Source: Adiantum capillus-veneris
Lineage: Eukaryota; Streptophyta; Polypodiopsida; Polypodiales; Pteridaceae
Assembly: GCA_014529385.2 (NCBI GenBank)
Contig: CM043966.1
Location: forward strand, 97,404,087-97,464,086
Direction of reading: 5' to 3'
DNA: 60,000 bases
Position numbers and translations under genes: made by a program. This document shows, one piece after another, positions 21,867 to 33,520 of the stretch. The stretch's first letter is position 1; each line of letters opens with the position of its first letter. The notes below the pieces were generated by a model. The model ran no database searches. It was given only the letters and a program-made list of their open reading frames with translations, and had not been told where the DNA came from.

Positions 21867-22212
21867 GGGTAGATCATACCTTTTGGAATGAGGTCGTCAC
21901 CTTTTGAAACCAATTGTTCCAAGTTGTTATGGGTGAAGGCTTTAACCAATAGTTTTCGACCGCCCTATGCGTTTCATCTAGTTGCAAGGGTGGTAAGGTA
22001 CTCTCCCATGATTTTATTTGCAACATTGTTGTAGGTGGTGAACTTACCCCGGGAGGTGCAAACTCTTTCGTGCTTGTATGGATATGTACAGTGGTAGGTG
22101 GAGGTTGTGTCGAAGCTTCTATTTGCGTATAGGAACTACATGAAGAGCAAGAAGCTTCATTTGATTTCCCTGTTCCTGAGCTAGGTGGAACAAATAGTTC
22201 TTTCTTTGGTAC

Positions 22213-22797
22213 TCAAACTAGCTCTAGAGCGGGTGTGTAACATTCCATGATTTTTTCCTTTCCGCGATTTTCAATTTGTTTTGGAGCCACAGGATTGGGT
22301 TTACATGGGCCAGGTGACAGGTAAGAGTACACTTTACGTTTGGGCACCCAAATTTGATCATTTCCTTCATAGTATCCTTGGGCTTCCAATAGTCGTTTAG
22401 GAATCCAACGCAACGTTTCTTTACATTTCTTGGAGTGAGTGGGACGGTTCTTACGAGGTTTCCGTTTTTTTGCATCAACCATGCTCACTACAGAAGCTTT
22501 AGGGATCCACTTGTATGTTTTCTCTGTTATATTAGGATGGTTCTTGTGTGTCTCAAGCTTTCTTTCAACTACATCAGTTGAAGCTCTAGAGAGTTGGGCT
22601 ATGGGGACGTATGGTTCAACCTCCTGGACATGCAATGTCTTGGGTTTTATTTCCTTAGGCAATATCTCAAGGACTATGGCTTGAGTGGTAGGGCTAAGAG
22701 TTGGTTTTTGCGTTGTAACACCCCCAGTCCCCCAATCAATAGTGCATTTTGTGGCTATCATCCACGTGCGGCCTAGGTTTATATTACCCTCCATAGT
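22213..22797 (-). pseudogene. Element B end of second protease-like domain and W-[IV]-P-K repeats
   Basis: In frame with the preceding integrase/protease ORF, separated from it by one TGA at 22795-22797. It starts with the end of the second retropepsin-like domain (LGRTWMIATKCTIDW; compare L-G-x-x-W-x(7)-I-D-W in C), then a Pro/Thr/Lys-rich linker and three repeats: YKWIPKASV, LRWIPKRLLEAQ and GYYEGNDQIWVPKRKV. The tail is basic and proline-rich. It is the C-terminus of the Gag-Pol polyprotein. Function unknown; the conserved Trp-Pro-Lys motifs suggest a binding surface rather than an enzyme. Confidence 0.75.
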
Positions 22798-24743
22798 TCA
22801 AGTAGGCATGACCAAAAACTCTTGAGCTACAATTCCATTGTCATAACTGACAGAAGTGTGCCAGATTCCAAAAACCGTAGTTTTTTTCTTGTTGACACCC
22901 TTGACTTGGATAATACTCTCAGATAGAGGTGGCTTCCCTAATTGACACCACACCCCATAGGATAACAGATTATATTTAGCACCCGTGTCCAATAAGGCGT
23001 TATATAGCACTTTTCCATAGGCACTATTTAACTCAATAGGGTATCGTAGAGGTGTGTCAGAGTCCAACCAATCCTCTTTGATTTCCACGTGAAATGCATT
23101 TGTGACTCCAAGGCTAGCCTCTCGTTTTTGTCTTATACGTTGTTGTCGTTCCTTAGCCTCAGCTTGAGCTTGTATCTTCTTTAACTCGGTTTGTGCTTTG
23201 GCGGCCTTCTTTTGATGAATGGCTCGTAGTTCTTCCTGGCTTAAAGGATCATAATATCTTTTGAATTTACTCCCATTGAGGAATCCAATGGTTTCAACTC
23301 CATCAAGAGTTTCCACACGAAGGGTACCTTGTGGGGTAATTTCACATACTCTATATGGTCCTTTACCAGCATATTTCAAATTTTTCTTCTCTTTACATAC
23401 TCCATACATAAGGACTTTATCACCAACTTTGATGTCCTTATCCTTCACATGGCGATCAAACCACTTCTTTCTCCTATCCTTTTCCACAAGAGCATTTTGC
23501 ACAGCCAACTGTCTCTCTTCGTCTAGTTTTTCTAAGATATACAAACGCTGGGTTAAGGGGTTACCATTCCATCCTTCTTGCGAAGCTACCCTAAGACTAG
23601 GAATGACAAACTCCCAAGGCATAACCGCTTCTTGGCCGTATACCATTTTGAATGGCATACAATTAATAGCCACTTTATAAGCAGTACGATAAGCCCATAG
23701 AGCAGATGTCAACTTCAAATCCCAATCAGTGCGATGAGCTTCTACCGTCTTGGTTAAAATAGAGATTAGAGTCTTGTTGGTGCTCTCGGCTTGTCCATTA
23801 GCTTGCGGGTAATAAGGTGTAGACTTATGGTGGGATATCATAAAGGTCGTGGTAAGCTCTCTTATTACCTCATTTATAAAATGGGTACCATTATCACTAA
23901 CAATTTCAAAAGGGCAACCAAATCTTGTGATAATGTTCTCAAAAAGAAACTTAGCTGTTGTCCTCGCGTCAGCTTTTTGTGAAGCCTTAGCTTCAGCCCA
24001 CTTTGTTACATAGTCCATAGCAACTAGAATATATCGAGATTGAGTGTTGCGAGCTGCGGGACTAATTGGACCTACAAAGTCTAAGCCCCATTTTTCAAAT
24101 GGTTGGGTTACTTTAATAGGATGTAAGGGCATTCTGTCTTTGCACTGTGTGATCTTGTAACGTTGGCACTCATCACACCCTTTTGTAAAAAGTGATGCAT
24201 CCTTAAATAAAGTTGGCCACCAATAACCTGATTGCAGCACCTTTCTAGCAGTCAGGTCTCCTGAAAAATGTCCTCCTGCTATGCCCATATGTGCTTCTTG
24301 CAAGATATACAAATATTCATCCTCCCGGGCACAACGCCTAAGAATATCGTCCTTGCCTAGTCTATACAGAGTTCCGGCAATCAAACAATAGGGTTCACAT
24401 TCTTTTACTAGCCTTCGAGCGATATCTTTACGAAGTTCCTTGGGTGGAAAACCATTAACTAAAAAGTTAACAATGTTCTCACTCCATTCAGGCATAGTCT
24501 CAACTATGAATAGGGAAGTATCGGGTAATTCATCATCAACTCCTGTAGGGGCTTCACCATTGGGTATGCGAGACAAATGATCAGCCATGACATGCCTTTT
24601 ATCAGGTCTCACTACAATCGTGAAATCAAACTCCAGAAGAATTAACAACCATCGTGTGATTCTTCCTGTGGAGCATGGCTTGTTTACCAGATACAGCAAC
24701 GCTTGATGATCCACATAAAATACAAAGTTGTTTGCCAGAAGTT
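22798..24743 (-). pseudogene. Element B RNase H C-terminus, integrase and second retropepsin-like domain
   Basis: The 638-codon open stretch begins in RNase H (DHQALLYLVNK, then ADHLSRIPNG). The integrase zinc-binding module follows (EAHMGIAGGHFSGD, KGCDECQRYK; H-H-C-C at about residues 142-183), then the D-D-E core: GLDFVGPIS, VSDNGTHF and QANGQAEST at about residues 209, 270 and 305. A C-terminal integrase domain (KVGDKVLMYG, KGPYRVCEI) leads to a coiled Gln/Lys/Ala-rich linker and a second protease-like domain with NALLDTGAKYNLL near residue 575, whose D-T-G-A triplet is intact. Bounded by TAA at 24742-24744 and TGA at 22795-22797. No chromodomain. Confidence 0.92.
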
Positions 24744-26418
24744 AGTAGCGAAATTTCTTTACTGCATAAACCATTGCTAAACCTTCTCGCTCTGTAGTGG
24801 TGTAGTTCCTTTCAGCATCATTCAATTGACGGCTTGCAAAGCTAATGGGATAGTGCAATTTATGTTCTCCTGGTTGAGTGAGAACACACCCAATAGCAAA
24901 GTTTGATGCATCAATATGCACATGGAAAATGACATCCCAGTTAGGTGTCCTTAAAATCGGAGCACTTGCTAGTGTTTTCTTCAATTGTTCATAGGCCTGG
25001 TCACACTCTTCAGTCCATTTAAATTCAATGAGAAGCTTGTACAAAGGACGTGCTATCTCAGCGAAAAATAAAATAAACCGTCGATAATAACCCACGTGTC
25101 CCATGAACCTTTGAACTCCCTTGTAATTGGTTGGTGGTGGTAACTCTAGAATCACTTTAATTTTGCTCTCATCGGTTGAGATACCATTCTTAGATACTAT
25201 ATGCCCTAAAATAACTCGATGCTTGACCCAAAATTGGCATTTGAACGGGTTCAATGAGATACGATATAACCTACACTTTTCAAACACCTTCCGCAAACAT
25301 GATAGATGTTCTTTCCAAGAAGAGTAAACACAAAGGTCGTCTAAGAAAGCTTCACAAAACTCTCTCAAATATTCTTTAAAAGCAGTATTTATTAATCGTT
25401 GGAATGTACCAGGGGCATTTGTTCAGCCAAAAGCCATCACACGAAATGCAAACACGCCAAATTCTGTGATGAAGGCAGTTTTAGCTTGGTCTTCTAGCGC
25501 TATCGTGATTTAGTTGTAGCCTGAGTACCCATCTAGAAAGCTATAAGCTTCCTTGCCTGCAACTCTTTCGAGTACATGTTCGGAATATGGTAGGGGATAA
25601 TGGTCTCTTCTAGTAGCTGCATTAACTTTTTTGAGGTCCACGCACACCCTGAGTTTCCCATTCTTTTTTGGCACGATAACTATTGGAGACACCCATTCAG
25701 AGTGTTCAATAGGATATATGAACCCACATTTGATAAGCTTTTCTAGTTGTTCTTGAATGATCTTTGCGTACTTAGGATTCATCGGGTAGGGTCTTTGTTG
25801 TACGGGCTTCGCAGTGCTAATCATAGGGATTGTATATTGGACCACAGAAGGTGGAACACCTTTCATATCATGGTATGTCCAAGCGAATATGTCCTTGAAT
25901 TCCTTGAGAAGCTCTTTGAGGACCGCCTCTTCAACTTCTGTGAGGTCTTTGGCAATAAAAACAGGTTTTGATTCTTCACTGGGGTCGGCTAATTCTATTT
26001 CTTTAACTATTGCCGGACCATCATAGATTCCATTATTCCCATCGATAGGTATTATTTGGGCTTTTGTGTACACAACCTTTGCTTCCCCTGTGGTGTAAGA
26101 TTTGAAATTTTCTAGTGCAGGATGCAAGTCTGTGGATTCTGGTTGTGCTTTGGTCTGTGCTTCCATTTCTGCTTTCTTGTGTTGTCGAGCTAACTCTTGG
26201 TTTTGACGCCTCCTTGCAGTGCGGCTCAACTTTGGCTTGTCTATGATCTCTAATTGGGCTATGTCATGGGGTCGTGGTCTACACCACATAACATTTTGGA
26301 GATATTCACCCCAATCGTCTACCAATTTACGATGAGCATCACATGCTCCTATATAACTGAGCCATTCTGCTGAGGATCTCTTCTTTTTTATCCTAGCACG
26401 TACATTGGCTCGATATCA
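24742..26418 (-). pseudogene. Element B reverse transcriptase and RNase H (broken)
   Basis: Two open stretches of one frame. The first (25510-26325) has the RT entry region: FKDIFAWTYHDMKGVPPS, YPIEHSEWVSPIVIVPKKNG, LRVCVDLKKVNAATRRDHY and SFLDGYSGYN. The second (24742-25368) has the catalytic FLDDLCVYS (Y replaced by F in Y-x-D-D), then FEKCRLYRISLNPFKC and LGHIVSKNGISTDE, and the Ty3-type RNase H with HVHIDASNFAIGCVLTQPGE and NYTTTEREGLAMVYAVKKF. Between them are a TAA at 25510-25512, where element C has Gln, and a TGA near 25422. An upstream TGA at 26416-26418 separates it from the protease region. Confidence 0.93.
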
Positions 26419-27539
26419 ACGCCTCTTAAAGTTTTTCTTTTTCTTATTTGAGACCTGCTTTTGATTTGCATTTAGATCTGGCTCAGTAAAGGAGTCCTTG
26501 TTGGTGTCCTCTTCATTCTCGGAGGAGCTATCATCGGTTGATGTGCTCGGTCCTTCCAAATGTTTTGACTCTAAACTTGCTCCACTCTCTAATTCATGAG
26601 ATTCAGAATCCGTTTCACTCTGGAAGTCAGTTTCTGAGTCGTGTTGGTTAAAGTCTTCTATTGAGCTATCGGTGTCACTATCAGATTGGTCCACAATTGC
26701 CTTGCCCTTAGAAGATGCATGTATGGCACTTATCATGTTCAGAGGTGCAATTTGTGGTACCTCTTCCCCCTCTGGTGTGACCCAAGTGGTTCCTCTATTT
26801 CCCCAGGTATCTATGGTTGCAGCTAGGTGTACCCAGTCTACGTTGTCTGATTCCGTCATACCCGGTAACACATCCATGTAAGGAGAATCTTGGCCAATGT
26901 CTGTATCCTTCTTACAAGTGTAACAATATTGTAGTGGGGCCGAGTGAACTGTGGTGTCAGAGCGATGATCAATAATGGTTTTACTCCCTAAGGGGTGTAC
27001 CTTACCAGTCACCAAATCCACTCTAAGGACAGAGTCTTGGAATTGCAAATAGACATGATTTTTAGACCAATCATGAACCATTTGTGCTTCCCTCATGAAT
27101 GGTCATCCTAAAATCATTTCATATGACATAAGGTGTTTAGAGAAATCCATTACAATGAACTTATGTCGTACCTTATGTCTTAGAACTTTGATCTTAAGAT
27201 CCTTGAGCATCCCCATAGGTTTGGCTATGGTACCATTTGCCATCTTTATCACAATGTTAGTAACACTGAGGCGGGTTTTCCCATGGATTCCCAACAATCT
27301 TTTGTAACGATGCTAACTCCCGCACCACCATCAAGAATTCCCTTTATAGTTAATCCCTTGGTAGTGATGGGTAGGGTCGCATTAGACTCGTCGCCTTCAA
27401 AATACTGCCCTAATTCGTTAATGGGTACCTCGATCACAGACTCGTGTCCATCTAAGTCAAGTGATTGCACATGATTTTCCTCATCAATCATAATCGAGTC
27501 AGGCCTATTTGGTTGCGCAAACTGCGGTAATCCCATTCA
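26416..27539 (-). pseudogene. Element B first aspartic protease region (broken)
   Basis: The protease between gag and RT, spread over frames 27249-27536, 27103-27297 and 26416-27096. The catalytic region reads GILDGGAGVSIVTKDCW near 27330: Asp-Gly-Gly-Ala instead of Asp-Ser/Thr-Gly-Ala. After a frameshift near 27265 come AKPMGMLKDLKIKVL, FIVMDFSKHLMSYEMILG, a TGA at 27103-27105 where element C has Arg, and PFMREAQMVHDWSKNHVYLQ. A long acidic Ser/Asp/Glu-rich linker (about 26440-26720) joins it to RT. The altered catalytic triplet in the aligned position is notable because the second protease-like domain keeps the canonical one. Confidence 0.85.
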
Positions 27540-30104
27540 TATCTCTCCGTTAAGGAATGCTCGAAGTGCAAGGAATAACTCGGGATCTCCATACAGCTTT
27601 GCTATGATCGTGGTTCGGACCTCAGAAGACATGAAGTCCACCAGTTTGGCAACATTCATTGGCATTTTGCAGGGTGTAGGTCCTTGACTAGGAACTGGTG
27701 AGGATGGAATCTCATATTCCTCAATGGGATCAGGTATTCCTTCGTTAAACATCCTTTCCAACAAGAAGGGTGTATTCTCACTTTCTGATGTCCCGTCCTC
27801 ACGCCCTTCTTGGATGATACTAGATATGGCTAACGGTCTATGGTTCATGTGGGGTGGATGAACTTGCGTGGGAAACACTGTGTCATGAATTTTGACATGC
27901 ATGGGTTCTGGTTCTAGTTTCCTTTGAGTCTCCTCCACTAAACCTCTTAGATGTTTCACCTGCTCAATCTCGTCTACTGGGTTTGGGTACGTCCCAATCT
28001 TCTTTTTACGATTCTTCCCTTTTTGCCCCTGCGGTTTATCTTGGGGGTCTTGGATTGGATTTGGAAACACTTGTGGTGTTTTCAGAGGCTCTTTATGGTT
28101 TTCTCTTATTCGGTTTTCATTTGGTTCCATGTTACGGTTTTCTTTGTCGGTCTTTCCCTTTGTGGTATTGGTTCTAGTCTCCATTGTCTTGATTGAATCT
28201 GAATCATCCTCGAGGTCATTCATATACACGGGGTCATCTCCTGTTCCTATGTTTGTTTTGGAACTTGGCTTTGAATTTCCCGTATTCTGCGACCTCTTCC
28301 TTCGTGTCTTCTTTTTCTTTGCTTGGATAACTGACGCGGTATCTCTCTCTTCGAGGATATGGCCTGGCCCTTGAAGCATGGACCGTGCAATCGCATAAGC
28401 GGGTGCGACGGGTGGTATTGGCGATGTCACACTAGCAATTTCGACCAAATTTAGGGGTGTGATTTTAGGAACATTTGGGTTATAGGGGCATTGGGCAATC
28501 AAGTGATCTATGCCACAACGATTACATGTGAGTATTGGCATTGCAGACGTGCTCCCTTGATTCATTTGCATCTGTGCAGCATTCTTTTGCAGCCTAATAG
28601 GGCACTCCGCTGCCCGATGTGGTCCACCACACTCGTAGCATTGAAGAGGTGGCCTCCTAGCCTGGGTGTTAATATTTTGACCTCTGGATGTGAGAGCAGC
28701 AGCTTGATAAACTGGCTTGACTTGTCCCCAACAATCTTCCATGTAGTATATAGGACACTCTTCCAATGTATCAAGTCCGTAGGCAATACTAGTGTCTATT
28801 TCCTCCTCACAGCCATCTGCATAAGCATTAGATGGCTCGCAACCCACTTGGTTCATAGGGGCGACTCTTGGATGCGGGGGCTGCGGTCGTAGCACAGGAG
28901 GTGGTAGCGGTGTAGCTTGTACAACATTTTGAGATCTAGGGACCATGTGTTGCGGTAGTTGCTCAACAGGTGGAGCAGGCATCAATACAGGAGCTCGAGG
29001 TGCATCCGTCCAGTCTACAAGTGGTCTATTTGCCATCATACGTTTGATCATTAAACAATCCTTAGCTTGGTGACCATACCTACCACATGCGTTGCAAGTT
29101 CCATTAAATTTTACTCTAAACGTAGGGCACTCACTAGTGCTATGTGGACCCAAGCAAATGGAACACCATTGTTGCTCCCTTCTTGGATACATGTGACTAT
29201 TTTGAGGGGGTCGATTATCCTTAAGAGACTCTTGGATTTCCTTGGTGAGGTCTGTCAAGAATGTCTCAAATACCTTTGGCTCATTGGCAATGGGCTTTGC
29301 AGTCATGGGTTCATACTCAATGGCTTGTGAGCTAGTGGACCTCGTGTCAGTAGACACCCTCATGCCTGCTATCATCAAGTTGTCCTCTAATTGGATTGCA
29401 TTGGCAGTGACATCTTCCCAGGTTGTGATACCTCTAATCACTAGTCCATTATAGATTCCTTCATTCCTCAACCCTCGAATGAATCGATCAAGCAGTTGGT
29501 TATTGTTGAAGCGCTCATTTACAGGGCAGTGAGAGTTTAAGTGCTTTAGACGACTAATGAAGTCCCTTACTGACTCTCCTTCCTTACGTTCGGCCTTCTG
29601 TAGCTGAGATGCTACACCCCAAAGCACACCTTCTCGTATGTACTCCTTTAGAAACAACCTTCGAAGGGTAGGGTAGATTGTTTTCTCGTCCACCCTTAGG
29701 GTTCTATACCAATCTCCAGCCTTCCCACTTAATGTCAAGCTTAAGGCATTGCACTTATGTAGTTCGTTGCATTCCCCTAAGGAATCACATACTTGTTCAA
29801 ACACTTCAATGTGTTTTCTAGCATCTTCGTCCCCATTGAATTTTTGCGTGAGTTTGGCAATTTTTACTGCCTTACTTCTAGGCTCTCTATCAGATGCATG
29901 ATGCATATTTTCCGCGATAGATCGACCTATGGTTTGAGCAAACGCTGCCAAGTCACCTATGTGAGGAGGCAGGGCCAGTGGAGGTACTCTTGGAATCATA
30001 TGTGGGAGAGGGACGGGTACCGGTCTTGGCATATGTGTGGATGATGCAGGATATGGAACATAACCGGGCATAGGTCCACTCGGATAAGGGCTAGGGAACG
30101 GCAC
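27537..30104 (-). pseudogene. Element B Gag core with four zinc knuckles
   Basis: An 855-codon open stretch. A proline-rich N-terminus (PPLALPPHIGDLAAFAQ) leads to the Retrotrans_gag capsid domain: FNGDEDARKHIEVFEQV, LSLTLSGKAGDWYRTL, RRLFLKEYIREGV, REWKEGESVRDFISRL-type helix (KAERKEGESVRDFISRLKHL), and RFIRGLRNEGIYNGL at about residues 90-235. Zinc knuckles follow in two pairs: CSICLGPHSTSEC and CNACGRYGHQAKDC, then CYECGGPHRAAEC and CNRCGIDHLIAQC. Three of the four have C-x2-C-x3-H-x4-C spacing, one residue shorter than usual. A Lys/Arg/Asn-rich linker follows. It is preceded by an in-frame TGA (30105-30107) and ended by another (27537-27539), so the original protein ran through both. Confidence 0.93.
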
Positions 30105-31218
30105 TCAAGGAGCATAAACAAGTGGTACAATTGGAGGTGTGGGGGCCATGTGTGCATAAGGGGCTAGAGGCACATACGGTCGAGGCCACATATTAGGTAC
30201 TACGACACTAGGTAGTGGCACTGCGCTAACCGTAGATTTCATCGGTACATTCTCTGTTAGGCTTATCCCTGGAGTGAGCACTGTGTTTTCCTTAATAGAG
30301 GGTTGAGCCAAGTTAGGGAAGCTAAAGTTGTCGCTCGGAGGCTCAGATTGCATAGAGACCCCAGGTGAAATGACGTAAGATGGGTCCATGGGGCTCATTA
30401 GAGGAGTCTCCGTTTGTGATAGAGTAGGCTGTTGAGCCTTGCTCGTATCCAGAAATCTCATGGGGCCATTTGAGAGTATATTTACCCCTCGGTTTTGCCT
30501 TTCTGATTGAATAATGCCATGGATAACATTACAGATCATTTTCTGTTGATCTTCGATGCTCGTGGCACTAGAGGTGGATTGTACAATCTCTATCCATCCT
30601 ACATGGTAAGCGTGGCCAGAGTGTAGATCCGTCAATCTCAGTGTGGAGGTCGTATGTCCAATGATCGTTAATGAACAATCCTTCTAGAGTCGACGTGTTA
30701 ACAGTTTCTTGTGAGGTAGAAGCAATGTTGCTCCCCGTGGTTTTACTTGTCACCAACGGTACTCTAGAGGGAACTTCTGAAGGAGGCAGCTCAACAGGGC
30801 CTTCTTGGTAAGAAGTTGGCAAGATATCCACATGGACACTCTTTGGGGGTGTGGGGTCCACGTGCGATGTGAAAGGAGAGTCCACTTCCCCACCCCCTTC
30901 GTGTGCTTCATTTGCATCAGGTTCCGAGCGAGTAGCTCTACCTAATGTTTCCATGAAACGGCTAAACATACTAGTACTAGGCTGTGGAGCTTCGGGAGGT
31001 GCATGGCCTTCTCTCTCAGTGTTTTGGGTAGGGTATGCTTCCATGATTTCTGAGTCGGAGGAGGAATCACTAGCGGCTATTTTAGGGTCTTGGGTGGTGC
31101 TACCTTGTGTCCCCGCTGAAGGTCTAGAGCCTATCATGGATGGGTAATGGGTGTCCGTATGAACAGAGGCACCCTCAATATGCTCGTGTTCTAGCACCCG
31201 CCCAGAGCGTAAGTGCAT
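30105..31218 (-). pseudogene. Element B N-terminal part of Gag-Pol (MHLRSGR start), frameshifted
   Basis: Starts MHLRSGRVLEHEH at 31218; element C's polyprotein starts MMNLRSGRNFQNNQ, so LRSGR marks a shared start. The frame 30568-31218 is Ser/Thr/Pro-rich and low in structure. A frameshift near 30600-30640 passes to the frame 30105-30635, which contains SSATSIEDQQKMICNVIHG and a long Pro/Met/Val-rich tract joining the Gag core through one TGA. Probably a disordered N-terminal extension of Gag. No catalytic motif is seen, and the Y-x-D-x-x-G-x-x-Y module of A and C is absent. Confidence 0.75.
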
Positions 31219-31962
31219 GTGCTTTTGATACCCTCAGGTGTCAAAAAGCTGCTCTAGGAGGCCTTGTGACTAGTTTTTTGTGTGTTTTTTGTTTGTTTTT
31301 TTGCTAGATTTTTTAGAGCGTGTCGTGGAATGGGCCGTGTGATAGCTTGAAACGAGCGTATCGCTAGGAGGGACACGCTGTGATTTACAGCCCACCGTTT
31401 GGTTCTATTTTGCTCCAGAAAAGCCCGAAACAGTCTTTTCCTAGCTGGGGAACTAGGCTCTAAATAGCAAGTCTAAGGGTGCAAGTGGGAAGAGAAGGGA
31501 GGAGAGTGGAGGACTTGTCCCACATGCTCTCATTCCCTCTTGAGGGGGTAGGGTATATATATAAGAGTGAGTCTAGTATATATCAGAGGACTGAGGACTG
31601 GGGCCTGGGCCTGGGCTTGGGCTTGGGGAAACGATCCCGATCTAACTTTTATACAAACCAACCCGTCCGTTTTTATAACTCACGTTTTTTATTTTTGAAA
31701 ATCTAACCTCCCCCTCACTTACGTTTTATTTTTCGATAAAAAATTATTATTATTTTTTTAATTTTAAATTTTTTTTTGAGATATTATTTGGTACGCGGTT
31801 TGGTGCGCGTTGACCTCACCTAACTATTTGCTGTCCCACCTACCTACTGACCTGCTAATCAGTGGTTCACCTAATTACTAACCTGCTTAATTAACTAACT
31901 GTGCGCCTAACTGTGCACAAACCAGAAAACACAGAAAATGCAGAAAATTGAAAATTGAAAGT
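31219..31962 (-). other. Element B leader between 5' LTR and first ATG
   Basis: Non-coding. On the minus strand the sequence after the LTR begins ACTTTCAATTTTCAATTTTC, which matches no primer site I know (not tRNA-Asp, Met or Lys type). A/T-rich run at 31735-31785. Confidence 0.55.
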
Positions 31963-32404
31963 TGCGAATGAAGGATTCCCGCGCCGCGAAGAAGAGGGAG
32001 ACGCCGCTACGCCGCGCTCAACCGCCTCACCGCCGTCGTGCTGCCGCAACGCTCGATCGCACACACACTCTCACACTCTCTCTCTCTCTCACACGCACAC
32101 ACACAAGGAGATGGTGAAGGAGAAGGTGGAGATGGAGCAAGAGCAGCTTCTATTGCACAATGAGAGAATGACTCAATTTTAGGTTTAATTGGCTTTTATG
32201 TGAGCTCACCCCATTCAAACTTGGGCGCCCATGCTTAGCCAACTAACCCTAGCATGTTCGTGTTAGAGTGCGCCTCTCATCGGCGATCACTCTACCTTTC
32301 CCTATTGGACCGACAAGCCTGGTGCCTGACTCTACTTAAATAAATAATACGGTTACGGTGTCCGTCGTAGGCGATAGGGTGTCCGTGAGCCACGAGGGTT
32401 AACA
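31963..32404 (-). repeat. Element B 5' LTR (442 bp)
   Basis: Near-identical to 19484-19923. Serves as 5' LTR because element B reads leftwards from here. Confidence 0.92.
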
Positions 32405-32439
32405 CTTTTCAACAGTGCCCAAGGACGGGTACTAAAATC

Positions 32440-32451
32440 GGAAGGGAGGAA
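32440..32451 (+). other. Polypurine tract of element A
   Basis: GGAAGGGAGGAA directly before TGTTAACTG of the A 3' LTR. The 47 bp at 32405-32451 are the last piece of A's internal region. Confidence 0.85.
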
Positions 32452-33520
32452 TGTTAACTGAGTCAACGTCAGTTACCAGGAGCTGCTGTTAAAGACCGAA
32501 GACATACGGATGCACATCAAATATGAATATGAAGAAGCAGTGAAGATTAGAGTTACACATTTTTCACATTTTCCCAAAATGGCCCTGTATTGTAATCTCC
32601 CGATTTATTTAGCCATTGCGATAATTGTAACGTGTTAGAGCTCAATAGGAGTTCCAAGATGTAAAGTATAGGTCAGTTAGTGTACCTAGGTTGCAGATAC
32701 AATAAGTGTGGAGCCTCAAAGGTCTTGGACACCGAACATTACACATTTTAGACCTTGGCTAGGATATAAAAGCAAACTTTGTAAAGTTAAATATTATGTT
32801 TTGGATAATGAAAACACAGCGTTAGCTAACGGCCCTCACTTCTCTCCTTCTTGCACTTCCTACTCTCTCCCCGGTTGTCACATTGCAGTTGCGTCTGTTG
32901 CGTTGACCGCAAGTAAGAGCTCTACACATTGACGTAAGCATTTCACAGTATTTAGTAGCTTTTGGCATCGTCGACCTGCAGCCTAATCTCATCATAAATA
33001 GAAATTTACACTTCAAAATCATAAAATAAGTATAGGCGGGATATTGGGGCATCATTTTGCTAAGCATTTAGATGCATTCTAGGTCGAAAACAACTAGGTC
33101 AAAAATCCACTGCTGTTAATAATCGTGATTTTTGCACTTGACCTAAAGTGGGATTTGAGACCATAAACATGCGTACTTAGGTCTCATAAACATGTCCTAG
33201 AAGTTTCATTACGTTTGGATGTCATTTGATGCTGTAATGGATGTGATTTGTTTGCCGATGTTGAGCGATTGGCTTTTGGTGATTTCAGTCATTTGAGTGT
33301 AGCTTGAGATAGATGCGAGTTGTTTTCCAAGAGATTGACAACTTCTTGTAGCCTCTATGCACTAGTTGAGTCATTTGTTTGTTGTTTTCCAAGAGATTGA
33401 CAACGTCTTGTAGCCTCTATGCACTAGTTGAGTCAGCTTCATCCCATGGATTGACAATTTATTTGTGGTTCTCGCTATGTCTGCAATAGGATAGGAGTGA
33501 GGTTAGACACCCATCCCACA
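32452..33520 (+). repeat. Element A 3' LTR (1069 bp)
   Basis: Aligns with 8234-9242 and has TATAAAAG at 32765-32772. It is about 60 bp longer because GTTGTTTTCCAAGAGATTGACAAC...GTTGAGTCA is tandemly duplicated at about 33320-33434. The target duplication GAGAG follows at 33521. Confidence 0.92.

Larger units (their letters stand above)
19484..32404 (-). mobile_element. Element B: nearly complete Ty3/gypsy element nested in A, minus strand (12.9 kb)
   Basis: LTRs at 19484-19923 and 31963-32404 differ by about 6 substitutions and two small indels by eye. Read on the minus strand, the order is N-terminal ORF, gag with four zinc knuckles, protease, RT, RNase H, integrase, second protease-like domain, W-P-K repeats, extra ORF, purine tract, 3' LTR. 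RT before integrase makes it Ty3/gypsy. About ten stops or frameshifts break a once continuous polyprotein. The flanking pentamers GTAGT (left) and CTTTT (right) do not match, so no target duplication is visible, and I could not find a primer site. Confidence 0.92.
8234..33520 (+). mobile_element. Element A: giant (25.3-kb span) gypsy-type LTR element, non-autonomous, hosting nested element B
   Basis: Two related LTRs (8234-9242, 32452-33520) both start TGTTAACT and end CCCACA. The 5 bp before the first (GAGAG, 8229-8233) equal the 5 bp after the second (33521-33525), a target duplication. A tRNA-Asp-like primer site follows LTR 1 and a purine tract precedes LTR 2. The internal part (9243-19483 plus 32405-32451) holds a 284-bp tandem array, a degraded gag with a zinc knuckle, a protease-like domain and W-P-K repeats, but no reverse transcriptase, RNase H or integrase. 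Without nested B, A is about 12.4 kb. Confidence 0.9.
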
